DNA of 44,641 nucleotides from a virus: IMG/VR virus record IMGVR_UViG_3300010367_000276, positions 1 through 44,641 of that record, one strand, 5' to 3'. Positions 23,295 to 32,502 of the stretch are shown in pieces. Position numbers and translations under genes: made by a program. Position 1 is the stretch's first letter. The number at the start of each line of letters is the position of its first letter. Below the pieces are notes generated by a model. It searched no databases, was not told the origin of the DNA, and saw only the letters and a program-made list of their open reading frames with translations.

Positions 23295-25826
23295 ATGCCA
23301 GCACCCGCCAATATCCAGGTTGTCTTTGACCATGGCCTGAAGCAGATCGACGAGCCGGGTTTCGGGAAGATGATCCGCTCGAAGGAGCTGGCTTCGTTCG
23401 GCAACGCCCACAACGACGTGAACGGCACGCAGACGCTCTGGGCGGACCCGCAGGGCCAGGTCGTGATGCTCAAGCCGCGGCAGATGGATTCAACCTGGCT
23501 TGATTCAACGCAGGCGGTCCCCTGGATCATCCGCCTCGCACAGATGGATGTGAACGTCACGGACCTGGCGACGTTTGCGATTCAGGAGAAGCCGGTTTTC
23601 GGGAACACGGCGAACCCCTGGATCTACCACATCGCCACCGCCGTCGGTTATTACCCCGCCGCCCGGCCGCCCGAAGAACATCCCTTTCCGACCACCGATC
23701 CCTCCCTCACCGGCATCAGCCCCGGCTACGATCCGGTGGCGCTCGACGCCCTGACGGTGCGACCCAATGCCGGCTATGCGCTGCCGGCCACCGTGCCGCC
23801 GCCGCCGCCGACCGCGCCGCCGACCCCCTCGAAGACGATCTCGACGACGACGGGCAAGTTTCTTGTCCAAACCGGCTCGCTGGCCGCCAACCAGGGCTTA
23901 TTCCTCCGCTGGTATCAACAGCAGTCCGGCCTCGGCTTCCCGCCCGTCTATCGGTTCTACATCGGCCAGTTCGCGCTCGACATCAAGGATGTGGTCGTTC
24001 AGGTCTACCAGGACATCAGCCAGTCCGGCGACCGGAGCAGCTTCAAGCACGTCGCGACCCTGCCGCTGTTCACCGTCAACGATTTCTCGCTGGCGCGCAC
24101 GTCCATTGCCTATCGCTGGCAGGCGATCACCGGCAACTATGACGCTGCCGCCGCCCATGACCGCTGGCTGATGTGGCTGCCCTTCCGGCGCAATCAAGTC
24201 CTTCTCTACTCTTCGATCGGGCAGAGTGCGCTGATCGAAGTGCGGCCGACGCCGCAGCGTCTGGCGGACAACTCGGACTGGGACATCGTGCGGGCCGACA
24301 AGCTCGCGGTCTGGGTCCTCGCCCCGCATTGGAGCCGCTTTCAGATCCAGAAGCTTGCCTATTCGGCGGTGCTGGCGACGGCCGATTTCCCGTACGTGCT
24401 GCTCGACTTCACCCCGGCGGCCAACCCTAACCTCGAAGTCTACGCCGATACCGACCATGGAACGTCGATCACCGTCACGCAGAGCAGCCCCCCTTCCTAC
24501 ACGCTGCCGGTGAACAACGCGGACGACTGCCCGCCGATCCCCTCCGGGATCGCTTCGATCCAGGCGCGCCGCTATGGGTTTCAGGCCGTCTTCGCCTCCT
24601 CGCCGGCCGTATTCAACAATGACGCTGCCTTCACGCCGTTCTTCTACAACTTGAAGGTCACTCGCGATCCGACGCTCATCGCCTCCCTCGCCACGCCGCA
24701 CCCGATCAACGATGCGACGGCGAGCCCGCCCTCCGGCGCCAGTATCCTGTCGGCCGAGTTCACAGTCGGACTCAAGCCGGGCGAGGGGAAAGCGACGATC
24801 GCCGTCGCTGACTTCAAAACCTATGATCTCAACAACTACTACTACCGCTCCGGCAACCCGATCCAGATCAAGCGGGGCGGGACGGCGGCGTTCACCGGCT
24901 ACACGCTGCCGCCCGGCGTCGAGCCGCTGAAGTTTCAGGATACCCACCCGCGCCGGCTCATCTTCACGGCCGCTGACCGCTGGTGGCAGCTCACGAAGAC
25001 GTTCTTAAGAGACAACAGGGACTGGACCGGCACCGGGCATCAGGACGCCGTGAAGACCGTCATGCAGGAGGGCGGGATCGATACGACCGGCATCGACACA
25101 CCGGCGGGCGCCGGCTTCAACACGACTATGGGCCTCGTCTCACCACAGCAGGATCTCGCCACGGTCGCCGAAGGCCGCACGAGTGGTCCCTGGCAGCCCC
25201 GGATCGGCGAAACCGCCGCGTCCTTCATTCAACGAATAGCCGAGCATTTTTCAGGATGGGTGGTTGGCTTCCAGGCGGACGGGACTCCGTTCTACTTCCC
25301 TCGATACTTCTACACGGCCCCGGAACTCACTTTCTATGAAAACAAAGCGGCTGCCGATGCTGCCATGGTGGCGACTCCGCTTTACTATCGAAGGATCGTG
25401 TTCTCGACCATTGAACCGGAAGCCAATGCGGTCATGGTCGTCGCCAACAGCAAGCAGAACGGCCAGCGCCTCTACTCCAGCGTTTTCATTGACTTCGCTT
25501 CAATCAGAAATAAAAACGTGGTGAACTACTTAGGCCGGTACAAGCCAGAAATCGTCGAGATCTTCGGCGCCTATTCCTGCGCCGGGATCAACTGGGCAGC
25601 GCGAACGATCTGGGATCAGACCCGCCGCCGGCACGTTCTGGCGAAGGTTGAGGTCGATTATGATCCGGGGCTGAAGGTAGGCCATGTGATCGAACTGCAC
25701 GGTTATGGGCTCTATCGCATCCAGTCGATGCACATCAAGTTCGATAAGCAGACCTGGCACCATTGCGTTCTCGAGGCCGAATTCGTCGAAGCAGGGTTCG
25801 GGTTACCCTCCGGGAGTCCCACCTGA
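23295..25826 (+). CDS. Tail hub / baseplate protein
   Basis: Eight hundred and forty-three residues, first large gene after the tape measure. Residues about 170-190 are a Pro-rich linker (PATVPPPPPTAPPTPSK). The C-terminal half has features of tail hub proteins (gp27/late-control D group): SAEFTVGLKPGEGKATIAVA, YYYRSGNPIQIKRGG and VDYDPGLKVGHVIELHGYGL. It would form the ring at the tail tip that meets the host surface. The N-terminal part may contribute a beta-rich adhesion module. The family call is by pattern and position. Confidence 0.75.
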   Translation: MPAPANIQVVFDHGLKQIDEPGFGKMIRSKELASFGNAHNDVNGTQTLWADPQGQVVMLKPRQMDSTWLDSTQAVPWIIRLAQMDVNVTDLATFAIQEKPVFGNTANPWIYHIATAVGYYPAARPPEEHPFPTTDPSLTGISPGYDPVALDALTVRPNAGYALPATVPPPPPTAPPTPSKTISTTTGKFLVQTGSLAANQGLFLRWYQQQSGLGFPPVYRFYIGQFALDIKDVVVQVYQDISQSGDRSSFKHVATLPLFTVNDFSLARTSIAYRWQAITGNYDAAAAHDRWLMWLPFRRNQVLLYSSIGQSALIEVRPTPQRLADNSDWDIVRADKLAVWVLAPHWSRFQIQKLAYSAVLATADFPYVLLDFTPAANPNLEVYADTDHGTSITVTQSSPPSYTLPVNNADDCPPIPSGIASIQARRYGFQAVFASSPAVFNNDAAFTPFFYNLKVTRDPTLIASLATPHPINDATASPPSGASILSAEFTVGLKPGEGKATIAVADFKTYDLNNYYYRSGNPIQIKRGGTAAFTGYTLPPGVEPLKFQDTHPRRLIFTAADRWWQLTKTFLRDNRDWTGTGHQDAVKTVMQEGGIDTTGIDTPAGAGFNTTMGLVSPQQDLATVAEGRTSGPWQPRIGETAASFIQRIAEHFSGWVVGFQADGTPFYFPRYFYTAPELTFYENKAAADAAMVATPLYYRRIVFSTIEPEANAVMVVANSKQNGQRLYSSVFIDFASIRNKNVVNYLGRYKPEIVEIFGAYSCAGINWAARTIWDQTRRRHVLAKVEVDYDPGLKVGHVIELHGYGLYRIQSMHIKFDKQTWHHCVLEAEFVEAGFGLPSGSPT

Positions 25827-26074
25827 TGGCCGACCTTGCCTCCGAGCTGCGGCACGCGATCGAGGCGACTATCCAGCAGCGCCTCAACGCGCAGGCGGTC
25901 CAACGCGGCTGGGATGAAGGGGCGAGCGCCCGCGCCGCGCTGGACTCGCCGACTGGTGCGCCGCCCGATCCCGGCTTCGTCATCGCCTTTGCCACGGGCT
26001 ACGATGGCACGCTGACGACGGCCGCCTTTACCTTTGGCATCTCGGTGCTGGGCGGACCGGACATTTTAGTGTGA
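25826..26074 (+). CDS. Small tail-associated protein
   Basis: Eighty-two residues, TGATG overlap with the tail hub gene. A short helix (LASELRHAIEATIQQRLNAQ) is followed by a Gly-rich beta stretch ending ISVLGGPDILV. It overlaps the next gene by 4 bases. It is likely a minor tail protein by position; no family recognised. Confidence 0.5.
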   Translation: MADLASELRHAIEATIQQRLNAQAVQRGWDEGASARAALDSPTGAPPDPGFVIAFATGYDGTLTTAAFTFGISVLGGPDILV

Positions 26075-27465
26075 GCCACATTTATCGGTCGCAGATTACT
26101 TTCGGGAACGTGCTCGTTAGCCCGACGCCCGACCCAACGATTGTCACGGTCGTCCCGATCGGGCGGAACTGCAATGTCTTCCAGGCTTTCATGGTGCTGA
26201 TGGTCACGGACGGCCGGGGCAATCAGTGGGCGGCGACGGGCGGCGTGACGGCCGATACGGTGGCGGGGATCACGGAGTTTCACGCGCGGTATGAGCTGTT
26301 CTACCGGCCCCGGCTCTCCCCGTTCGATCCGGGGGCGGACCCGTTCACCTGGGCCGAGTACGGAACGCCGGCAGTCGTTGACGAGACGCCGGGCGGCGGC
26401 GGCGCCGGTTACACGAGTGGGGGGACGCTCGCCATCGAGAAAGACTTCGGGAGCAACCAGATAACGCTCATCACGCCGGTCGGCAGCGTGACGCGCCTGC
26501 TCAACGAGAATGACAGTATCTTGAACAACAGCGCCTTGAACGATACCTACATCTATCCGTTCGGCCATGGGGCGACCTTCATTCTGCCGGCCGATGGCAT
26601 CCATTCGCCGGAGGATGTAGACCATCAGGTGCAGTTTCACGACATGCAGGCGCGGCGCGATACCACCGTCTTCTTCTCGATCCCGATGACCGCAGCGGAC
26701 CCCGGCACCTGGTTCGGGTTCACCAACGATGGCTTTGACGTGGATGGCAGCGGCAAAACGCTGCCCCCCGCCTACCACGCCGAGACACAGTTGACGAGCC
26801 GGTTTCTCATGGAGCAAATGGTAGCGATTGCGAACTATCCTGCCCCCGGTCCTCCGGGGCCGCTCGCGCCTTTCCAGAAGGGGAACATCTGGCGCACCTA
26901 TGCGACGGCGCCACCGATCTCGAACGACACGGACATGGATATCGCCCGCTCGCATGGGGTCGTCTGGCGCGGCGGGCCGGACGTCCGTGATGGAAGCGTC
27001 ATGCTCGTCCAGCGCACCTTCGACAACGCGGGCTCCTGGGAGACGTGGACGGCGTTTTCCGATCCGCTAACCTCGAACAACTCACCCACGGTGACGTGGT
27101 ATAATGAGCGCGTCAACCTGACCTGGTTCGATGGAACGGACATCCGAGAATGTCATTCCGTCGATGGGGGGATCAACTGGAGCGTGCCCACCACTATCCC
27201 TTTTGTCGGCACCAACCCGCGCCGGGTCGTCGATCGCACCGGCGGCGGCGCCTTCTATTTCTACTTTGACGGGAACGACCTCAAAGTCGTGATCAGCTAC
27301 GATTCGGGAACGAGCTTCGATGGCCCCTATCTGGTGGCCTCGGCCGTCGGCGTCCAGCAGATCGATGCGGAGTTCGTGCCCGACGGCAGCCTTGTGGCCT
27401 CCCTCTTTGTGGCCGGCGTCTGGAGCCAGTATCGCTCCCGCGACCTGGGTCATTCCTGGAGCTAA
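26071..27465 (+). CDS. Tail protein with sialidase-like Asp-box repeats
   Basis: Four hundred and sixty-four residues, GTG start in a GTGA overlap. The N-terminal half is a tail-type beta domain. The C-terminal part shows Asp boxes (S-x-D-x-G-x-x-W/F): SVDGGINW, SYDSGTSF and a final SRDLGHSW. These are the signature of BNR/sialidase beta-propellers that bind or cleave surface glycans. Only three boxes are visible and the protein ends at the last one, so the propeller is short or is completed by partners. Catalytic residues are not identified. Confidence 0.7.
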   Translation: MSHIYRSQITFGNVLVSPTPDPTIVTVVPIGRNCNVFQAFMVLMVTDGRGNQWAATGGVTADTVAGITEFHARYELFYRPRLSPFDPGADPFTWAEYGTPAVVDETPGGGGAGYTSGGTLAIEKDFGSNQITLITPVGSVTRLLNENDSILNNSALNDTYIYPFGHGATFILPADGIHSPEDVDHQVQFHDMQARRDTTVFFSIPMTAADPGTWFGFTNDGFDVDGSGKTLPPAYHAETQLTSRFLMEQMVAIANYPAPGPPGPLAPFQKGNIWRTYATAPPISNDTDMDIARSHGVVWRGGPDVRDGSVMLVQRTFDNAGSWETWTAFSDPLTSNNSPTVTWYNERVNLTWFDGTDIRECHSVDGGINWSVPTTIPFVGTNPRRVVDRTGGGAFYFYFDGNDLKVVISYDSGTSFDGPYLVASAVGVQQIDAEFVPDGSLVASLFVAGVWSQYRSRDLGHSWS

Positions 27466-27468
27466 GGT

Positions 27469-29166
27469 ATGCCTCCGAATGTCTTCGTGGGCCATGTTGA
27501 CGGGGACATTCTCCCGGCGGCAGACTGGAATTCCAACTGGACCCTTACCGAGACCTCGCTGCTGGACCATGGCAGCTACATCGTCTCGGGCCTCGCCGTA
27601 ACGATCGGCACCGGCCTGTCGGTGAACGTCGCTCTGGGCCATGCAGTCATCGGCGCTGACATCAACTTCGCGGCTCCCTTCGTGATTGGTTCGCTGGCGG
27701 ACAATACGACCAATCACGTCTACGTTCTGCAGAATGGTACGGGGACGTCGAACACGACCGGCACCGCTCCGGCCAACTCCGCGAAGCTCGGCACAGCAAC
27801 GACGGCCGGCGGTGTGGTGACCTCCGTCGCCATGGGCCGGACTTCCGGCCGGCAGCAGTTCCAGCAGCCCCAGAGCCTCGTTCCCGGCGGCCTGGCCTCC
27901 GGCATCACCTCTGCCGGCCATCCTGCTTCGATTGATCTGGCGCAATGGAACGCCACGGCGGCCGAGGGCAAGACCGTGTTCGGCGTGCTCCCATCCGGTG
28001 CCGTCCCCGCCACCAGCCCGCCGGTCACCTATACGCTCAACGACGCCAACCAGAACACCGTCCAGCCGGTCCTTACCCTCGAGCACACGTACAACGCGGG
28101 GGGCGGCGCCACCGGCATCGGCACCGAGCTGGACTTCAGCGTTGAGACCTCGACCAACGGCACGAACAAGATTGCCGCGAACCTCCAGGCGACCCTGACC
28201 GATCTGACGCCGGCGACCGCCACCGGCAAGCTCGCCCTGCGCGTCATCGCCAACAACGCCCAGGTGACGCCCCTCACGGTCGCTACGGGCGATATCCGGA
28301 TCCCGCAGGCTACCGTCGCCAGCAGCCAGCACGGCCTCCTGAATATCGGCAGCGGCGGCTTCGACGGCAGCGGCGGCCACTTCACCGGCGATAGCCCCGG
28401 CACGCTCCTGGCGATGAACGCGCCCTCGGGCTATTCCGGGACCTACATCGATGTGCAAAAGAATGCGGTCAGGCTCCTGTACCTCGATCAGTTCGGCACG
28501 CTGTTCCGGTTGTCGGCGCCGGTGGGCACCGCCAATGACGGGCAGTTGAGCCTGGGGCCGGACTTCGCCCACTTCGATGGATCCTCCGGTGGGCACTTCG
28601 TGGGGAATGCCAATGGGCAATATCTGGCGATCAACACGGAGACCGGGTTTGCGGGCGATCTGGTTCGCTTCCAGCACCACGGCAGCGACCGCTACCGGCA
28701 GACGGACAGCGGCGACGTGACGGTGACCTACTCGGATGCCGGCACGACCAACGAGCCGAATACGCTCACCTTGCAGCACCGCTCGAGCGGCACGCCAGCC
28801 GCCAGCTTCGGGAATACGCTGCTCATCAGGGCGCACAACGGGAGCAACACGGACACGGACCAGTTCGTCCTCCAGTCGGGCTGGAGCACCGCCACGGCCG
28901 CCAGCGAAGCCAGCCTCGCGATCTTCAGCATCATGCGGGCCGGCGCGCGAACCGAGGTCCTGCGGCTCAACTCGACCGGGAATGGGCGGGTGCAGTTGGC
29001 GCAGGACTTCGCACACGTCAATGCCAGCGGCGCGATGGGCTGGTTCAATACGACTCCGGCCACGAAGCAAAGTGTGACGGGCTCGAGAGCCGGAAATGCG
29101 GCCCTGGCATCGCTCCTCACCGCCCTGGCGACTTACGGTATCGTCACGGATTCCAGCACCGCCTAA
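27469..29166 (+). CDS. Tail fibre protein
   Basis: Five hundred and sixty-five residues, low in charge and rich in Thr, Gly, Ala and Asn, with repeated strand-turn units (TGDSPGTLLAMNAPSGYSGT; GGHFVGNANGQYLAINTETG). The C-terminus (MGWFNTTPATKQSVTGSRAG, then ALASLLTALATYGIVTDSST) is a familiar end piece of phage fibre and receptor-binding proteins, where it folds as a trimer tip. It is probably the main host-range protein. Confidence 0.8.
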   Translation: MPPNVFVGHVDGDILPAADWNSNWTLTETSLLDHGSYIVSGLAVTIGTGLSVNVALGHAVIGADINFAAPFVIGSLADNTTNHVYVLQNGTGTSNTTGTAPANSAKLGTATTAGGVVTSVAMGRTSGRQQFQQPQSLVPGGLASGITSAGHPASIDLAQWNATAAEGKTVFGVLPSGAVPATSPPVTYTLNDANQNTVQPVLTLEHTYNAGGGATGIGTELDFSVETSTNGTNKIAANLQATLTDLTPATATGKLALRVIANNAQVTPLTVATGDIRIPQATVASSQHGLLNIGSGGFDGSGGHFTGDSPGTLLAMNAPSGYSGTYIDVQKNAVRLLYLDQFGTLFRLSAPVGTANDGQLSLGPDFAHFDGSSGGHFVGNANGQYLAINTETGFAGDLVRFQHHGSDRYRQTDSGDVTVTYSDAGTTNEPNTLTLQHRSSGTPAASFGNTLLIRAHNGSNTDTDQFVLQSGWSTATAASEASLAIFSIMRAGARTEVLRLNSTGNGRVQLAQDFAHVNASGAMGWFNTTPATKQSVTGSRAGNAALASLLTALATYGIVTDSSTA

Positions 29167-29205
29167 TGTCTTGAAGCGAGCGGCTGATTCTGGTAGGCTG
29201 TGTTT

Positions 29206-29454
29206 ATGCGCTCTCCCGATCCTAATTCCCGTTATGTGCCTCGTTACGAGGCCACCGAGTTCCCGGCTCCGATCAACACCCCTGTGGGTAGTTCCAGGAC
29301 GGAGCCGGGAACACTTCCTCACCCCGCCGAAGCGGTCGAAGCGGCGGCGCTGCTGGCCCTGCTGGGGCGCGTCGAGCGGCTCGAGCGGATCATCCGCCAG
29401 ATGGGCCTCGACCCCGAGTTTCATTTCGACGGCACGCCGAGGACGAAACCGTGA
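29206..29454 (+). CDS. Small hypothetical protein
   Basis: Eighty-two residues. A polar, Pro-rich N-terminus (SPDPNSRYVPRYEATEFPAP) leads into one helix (EAAALLALLGRVERLERIIR) and a short tail. A TTGAAG-17-TAGGCT element at 29171-29199 may be a weak promoter that would make the transcript nearly leaderless. It overlaps the next gene by 4 bases. Confidence 0.5.
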   Translation: MRSPDPNSRYVPRYEATEFPAPINTPVGSSRTEPGTLPHPAEAVEAAALLALLGRVERLERIIRQMGLDPEFHFDGTPRTKP

Positions 29455-29636
29455 CAAAGCGAGTCCTGAAATATATGGTCCAGGCGATTCTGGGCGTCTA
29501 TGATGAGGACGGCAACCTGATCGATGAAGAGGTCCAGCCCGTGGAGCCGATTTACCATCGGTTCGGGATCGCTATCGAGAACCTGACGGCGCGGATCGAG
29601 AAGCTGCAGCAGGCCGCGCCGGAGCAGCGGCGATGA
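29451..29636 (+). CDS. Small hypothetical protein
   Basis: Sixty-one residues, GTGA overlap on both sides, co-translated with the C1 peptidase that follows. A beta segment (VLKYMVQAILGVYDEDGNLI) is followed by a helix (IEKLQQAAPEQ). No family recognised. Confidence 0.5.
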   Translation: MTKRVLKYMVQAILGVYDEDGNLIDEEVQPVEPIYHRFGIAIENLTARIEKLQQAAPEQRR

Positions 29637-31198
29637 GCGCTCCTCCGGCAGTCCACTCCTGGCGAGAGAGCCTTCCCGCCCATCCCGACGAGCACCGCAC
29701 CGGAGCGGTGTGGCTGGAGTATGACCCCCGCGACTACCGGGCACTCTGGCTGCCGGAGATCGCCACCCTGACGCGCCTGGCGACGGGAGGCGATATCTCG
29801 CTCGCGGGGCTGGTGAAGGAGCCGCGGCTGAATCAAGGCAGTGAGGGGAGCTGCGTCCCGGCGAGCAGCGAGGGAACCTGCCAGCTCGCCCACAGCGCGC
29901 TCGATGGCTCGTGGCCGCCCTATTCGATCCACGAGCTTTACGCGGAGGCAGGGGGTCATGGTTCGGATGGAGTGGACGTCCGTACCGTGATGCAGATTTG
30001 TATCGAGAAGGGAACGCCGCTTGCCTCTGGCGCCAGAGATAACGTCATCAAGAGTTATCTCTTCGTGGACCGGGCGCCGAGCGTGTTCGAGGCGCAGGTG
30101 ACCGCGGCATTGACGGCCGGACATCCGGTCCTCGTCGCCTCGCTCCTGCCGATCCCGTTCGGGTGGAATACCGGGATGGCGTTGAGTTCCGGGTACCACC
30201 AATACATAGGTATCGGAATCATGACCGATCCGGCCGGGAAGCGCTGGCTGATCATTCAAAATAGCTGGGGGGATTCCTGGCCCGGCGATGCGCCTTCGGG
30301 AACGCCGCCGGGCGTGGGCCGGATCTCCTTTGAAGCGCTCGAACAGCAGAACATGCAGAACGGCTACACCTACGGCGTCATCCCGACGATGAGCCTGGTG
30401 ACGCCGCCGCCGCCCCCGCCCCCGCCCCCGCCACCGCCGATCCGCACCGCCACCGTCACAGGACAGGCGACCGGAACGGGCATCACGCAGCTTGCCAGAG
30501 ATCAGGTGTATACGATCGGCACCGGGATCAGCCTGCAACTCACCGATGTGAAGCTCGATCCGAACCCGCCGCCGCCGCCGCCGCCCGGCCTCTCGGTGAC
30601 CGGCTACAGCCCGAACCCGGTCCAGGGAGGAGCCTCCTTCTATATCCAGGGGCAAGGCTTCCAGGGCGGCAACCTGAGCGTTTTGTGGCAGGAGCGACTC
30701 TTGAGCGCCAACCGGCTCTCCGACGCCCAGATTCAAGCGACAGCGCCGTCAGTGACCACTACGGCGAGTGGACCCGTGACAGTGCGCGTTGAAGCGGCTA
30801 CCGCCAATGGGCCAGCGCTGACCGTGAGCGCGGGCGACCAGCCGACGCCCGGTGACCTGAAGGTAACCGTCACGGCGCGGCGGTATACGCGGGGCATCGT
30901 CGGCATCTGGGCCTATGTCCAGGCACCGGGGAGCGCGGACCTGAACCTGCAGTTTCCGCCAGGCGTCGAAGATCTGGTCGTCGCGCCGGTCGTCGGCAAC
31001 CGCGCCGCGACCGGCTATGTGGCCGCGACCGTAACGGGCACCGTCAATGGGGCTGATATCGGCCCGCCGCGGCAGCAGCCGACGTCGAGCGGCGTGCCCG
31101 GTACGTGGCAGATAACCGGCGTGCCGCCCTCGGCAAGCATCATCATCACGGCGACCGATGATCAGGGAAGGCGCGGCCTGGGGACCGCCGCCGTTTAA
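29633..31198 (+). CDS. Papain-like C1 cysteine peptidase with polyproline and IPT/TIG domains
   Basis: Five hundred and twenty-one residues. Residues about 60-250 are a C1A (papain) peptidase: NQGSEGSC with the active Cys74 and oxyanion Gln68, GYHQYIGIGI with His189, and IIQNSWGDSW with Asn210, so the whole triad is present. A 12-proline linker follows, then a beta segment with YTIGTGISLQ, another 7-proline run, an IPT/TIG domain opening SVTGYSPNPVQGGASFYIQG, and a C-terminal beta domain. No signal peptide is visible. A virion or lysis protease that cuts host surface protein is the leading inference; C1 peptidases are uncommon in phages. Confidence 0.85.
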   Translation: MSAPPAVHSWRESLPAHPDEHRTGAVWLEYDPRDYRALWLPEIATLTRLATGGDISLAGLVKEPRLNQGSEGSCVPASSEGTCQLAHSALDGSWPPYSIHELYAEAGGHGSDGVDVRTVMQICIEKGTPLASGARDNVIKSYLFVDRAPSVFEAQVTAALTAGHPVLVASLLPIPFGWNTGMALSSGYHQYIGIGIMTDPAGKRWLIIQNSWGDSWPGDAPSGTPPGVGRISFEALEQQNMQNGYTYGVIPTMSLVTPPPPPPPPPPPPIRTATVTGQATGTGITQLARDQVYTIGTGISLQLTDVKLDPNPPPPPPPGLSVTGYSPNPVQGGASFYIQGQGFQGGNLSVLWQERLLSANRLSDAQIQATAPSVTTTASGPVTVRVEAATANGPALTVSAGDQPTPGDLKVTVTARRYTRGIVGIWAYVQAPGSADLNLQFPPGVEDLVVAPVVGNRAATGYVAATVTGTVNGADIGPPRQQPTSSGVPGTWQITGVPPSASIIITATDDQGRRGLGTAAV

Positions 31199-31224
31199 GG
31201 ACCGCCAAGGCGAGGAAGAAGTGT

Positions 31225-31671
31225 GTGTGGCCTTTTACCGCTCTCCAAACAGTACTGGGCATCCTTGGCCTCGTCGTCGGGTCGGTCGTCGTTTTGGGCC
31301 AATGGCAGATGGCGAAACAAAAGAGCTGGCGAGAGGCAGCCGAAGGCGGGAACGCGCTGGCGAACAGCCTGAAGGCGCAGCTCGAGGATGCCGTGGTCAA
31401 AAGCAACCGGGAGCGTGAATTGCTGACGGTACAGATTCAAGCGCTTCAAGGGCAATTGTCGCTGGTACAGCATGATCACGAAGAGGACCGGAACCGCACC
31501 GAGGCGCAGATGGCCCGCCTGATGCGCCTGAACCACCGGCTGCAGAACCAGTTGGACCAGAACGAGGCCAACAGCATCAAGCAGACGGTCCAATTGCAGG
31601 AGCATATGCCCGACCTGCCCGACCGGGAGCCGCACCACGAATTGCCGCCCGACCCGGAGGACGCTCCGTGA
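31225..31671 (+). CDS. Membrane-anchored coiled-coil protein (spanin or holin candidate)
   Basis: One hundred and forty-eight residues, GTG start with GAGGAAG before it. One N-terminal membrane helix (LQTVLGILGLVVGSVVVLG) is followed by a long charged coiled coil (about residues 40-115) and an acidic Pro-rich tail. The layout (N-in anchor, then coiled coil) and length recall Rz-type inner-membrane spanins. It lies between the peptidase and the L,D-transpeptidase-like gene, so a lysis role is likely but unproven. Confidence 0.6.
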   Translation: MWPFTALQTVLGILGLVVGSVVVLGQWQMAKQKSWREAAEGGNALANSLKAQLEDAVVKSNRERELLTVQIQALQGQLSLVQHDHEEDRNRTEAQMARLMRLNHRLQNQLDQNEANSIKQTVQLQEHMPDLPDREPHHELPPDPEDAP

Positions 31672-31964
31672 CCCGGCCGCGCCAGTCGGATCGTGCGGGC
31701 GGCCTGCGCGAATTTCGCTACTCAGCCTGGGTGCATTCACGGGGTAACCGCGAGGACCCGACCCTGGAGCCGGGCGAGCGGCGGGAAGCGGACCGGATCC
31801 TCCAGCTTGACGGCGTGCGGCTGGAAGTAGCGTTCCGCGCCGGCCGAGCGGTCTTCGTGGACGTAGAGACCGGCGTTCCGGTGCCGATCATGGAGCTGAT
31901 CGAGGAAGCCCGCCGGGATGGCTGGCGGATCTCCGGCGTGCTGATCGCGTCGAAGGAGGATTAA
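31668..31964 (+). CDS. Hypothetical protein
   Basis: Ninety-eight residues, GTGA overlap with the membrane protein gene. An Arg-rich N-terminus leads to a compact alpha/beta region with LDGVRLEVAFRAGRAVFVDV. No domain identified. Confidence 0.55.
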   Translation: MTRPRQSDRAGGLREFRYSAWVHSRGNREDPTLEPGERREADRILQLDGVRLEVAFRAGRAVFVDVETGVPVPIMELIEEARRDGWRISGVLIASKED

Positions 31965-31966
31965 CG

Positions 31967-32299
31967 ATGGCGAAGGAAACCCTCACTTTTGATTACTGGC
32001 CGGAGCGAGTCGACGGCCCGAACGAAGAGCGTCACATTCTCGCTGGAGACTACCGGGACCGGGACTATTTGACCCGCTTCGACGGCTTGACTCTTTACGC
32101 GAACGACCTCTCATATCAGGAAAACCACAGCAAAAGTGCGCCTGATTGGAGTATGGGAGTACAGGCCCGTGACAGCAACAACCGGGTCATCCTGGAGTGG
32201 AAGGGCGAGCCCTCGGAAGATATCAAGCGGGCTCTCCTCGAGAACAGAATTTTGTACGGCGCGATCCTCGCAAGAGATGAAGAGCGCCACGGCATCTGA
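31967..32299 (+). CDS. Hypothetical protein
   Basis: One hundred and ten residues, 2 bases after the upstream stop, with GAAGGAGG well placed upstream. Acidic and aromatic N-terminus (MAKETLTFDYWPERVDGPNE), beta-rich middle. No domain identified. Confidence 0.55.
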   Translation: MAKETLTFDYWPERVDGPNEERHILAGDYRDRDYLTRFDGLTLYANDLSYQENHSKSAPDWSMGVQARDSNNRVILEWKGEPSEDIKRALLENRILYGAILARDEERHGI

Positions 32300-32313
32300 C
32301 AAAGGAGGCTGAA

Positions 32314-32502
32314 ATGAGCAACCAGAACCCGTCCGCAAATCCGCAAGTCCAGAATCCCGAACTGGCGTTCGGCGACCTGGCGAAGTTCATCCAGGCACTG
32401 ACGGAGGCGGTCCTGGCCGGCGAAACCGAGGTGCCCGTCGTTCACTTCAAGATCGCCGGCAGGCACATCGACTTCGGCCCCGCACCGCTGAAAATCAGTT
32501 GA
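32314..32502 (+). CDS. Small hypothetical protein
   Basis: Sixty-two residues, with AAAGGAGG before the ATG. A polar N-terminus is followed by one helix and VPVVHFKIAGRHIDFGPAPL. Its stop overlaps the TTG start of the next gene by 3 bases. No family recognised. Confidence 0.5.
   Translation: MSNQNPSANPQVQNPELAFGDLAKFIQALTEAVLAGETEVPVVHFKIAGRHIDFGPAPLKIS

Noticed and set aside
27082-29457. Very long minus-strand open frame (791 codons) opposite the tail genes
   Set aside because: High-GC antisense shadow; Arg/Gly/Asp-rich with no domain, and the plus strand encodes clear tail proteins with proper ribosome sites.
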